Of a DNA stretch of 6,686 bases, positions 6,683 through 6,686 are shown one piece after another; position 1 is the first letter of the stretch; each line of letters starts with the position of its first letter. This DNA is from Oscillospiraceae bacterium (GTDB lineage: Bacteria > Bacillota > Clostridia > Oscillospirales > Ruminococcaceae). The notes beneath the pieces were generated by a model that worked only from the letters and a program-made list of their open reading frames with translations, ran no database searches and had not been told where the DNA came from. Location of the stretch: the NCBI GenBank assembly GCA_017483405.1, contig JAFUWP010000171.1, forward strand, positions 1-6,686, written 5' to 3'. Both the position numbers and the translations under genes were made by a program.

Positions 6683-6686
6683 AATA

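Overview
The window looks like ordinary chromosome from a low- to mid-GC Firmicute. The best guess is Clostridia of the Ruminococcus/Oscillospiraceae type. This rests on gene content and order (FtsK/SpoIIIE translocase, a ComEC-like hydrolase with a DUF3006 protein, a BaiN/YtfP-type flavoprotein, cmk, plsC), purine-rich Shine-Dalgarno sites ahead of nearly every start, and a Gram-positive-style lipoprotein signal. It is an inference from the sequence alone; no database was searched.

Layout. Positions 3-6191 hold six tightly packed rightward genes with gaps of 4, 7, -4, 32 and 12 bases, so they are probably one transcript: (1) a DNA translocase whose 5' end lies left of the window, (2) a membrane-anchored metallo-beta-lactamase-fold protein resembling the ComEC C-terminal domain, (3) a 73-residue DUF3006-type protein, (4) an HI0933-family FAD oxidoreductase, (5) cytidylate kinase and (6) a PlsC-type acyltransferase. 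Just after plsC (6198-6227) a hairpin separates this run from a convergent leftward gene, 6234-6560. That gene encodes a very small, strongly acidic lipoprotein and has its own recognisable promoter (6601-6629). The last 28 bases carry a perfect TTGACA inside an inverted repeat, probably the start of a rightward promoter for a gene beyond the window.

How the genes relate. The translocase (chromosome clearance at the septum), CMP kinase (pyrimidine nucleotides for DNA and for CDP-lipids) and PlsC (phosphatidic acid, the precursor of CDP-diacylglycerol) are growth-linked housekeeping functions. The MBL/DUF3006 pair is the least understood part. The MBL domain is predicted to lie outside the membrane, whereas DUF3006 has no export signal.

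I see no mobile element, CRISPR array, tRNA, rRNA or convincing riboswitch. I did not find a clearly new biological system. The items most worth a second look are the MBL/DUF3006 pair, the orphan acidic lipoprotein and the candidate operator-promoter at the right edge.
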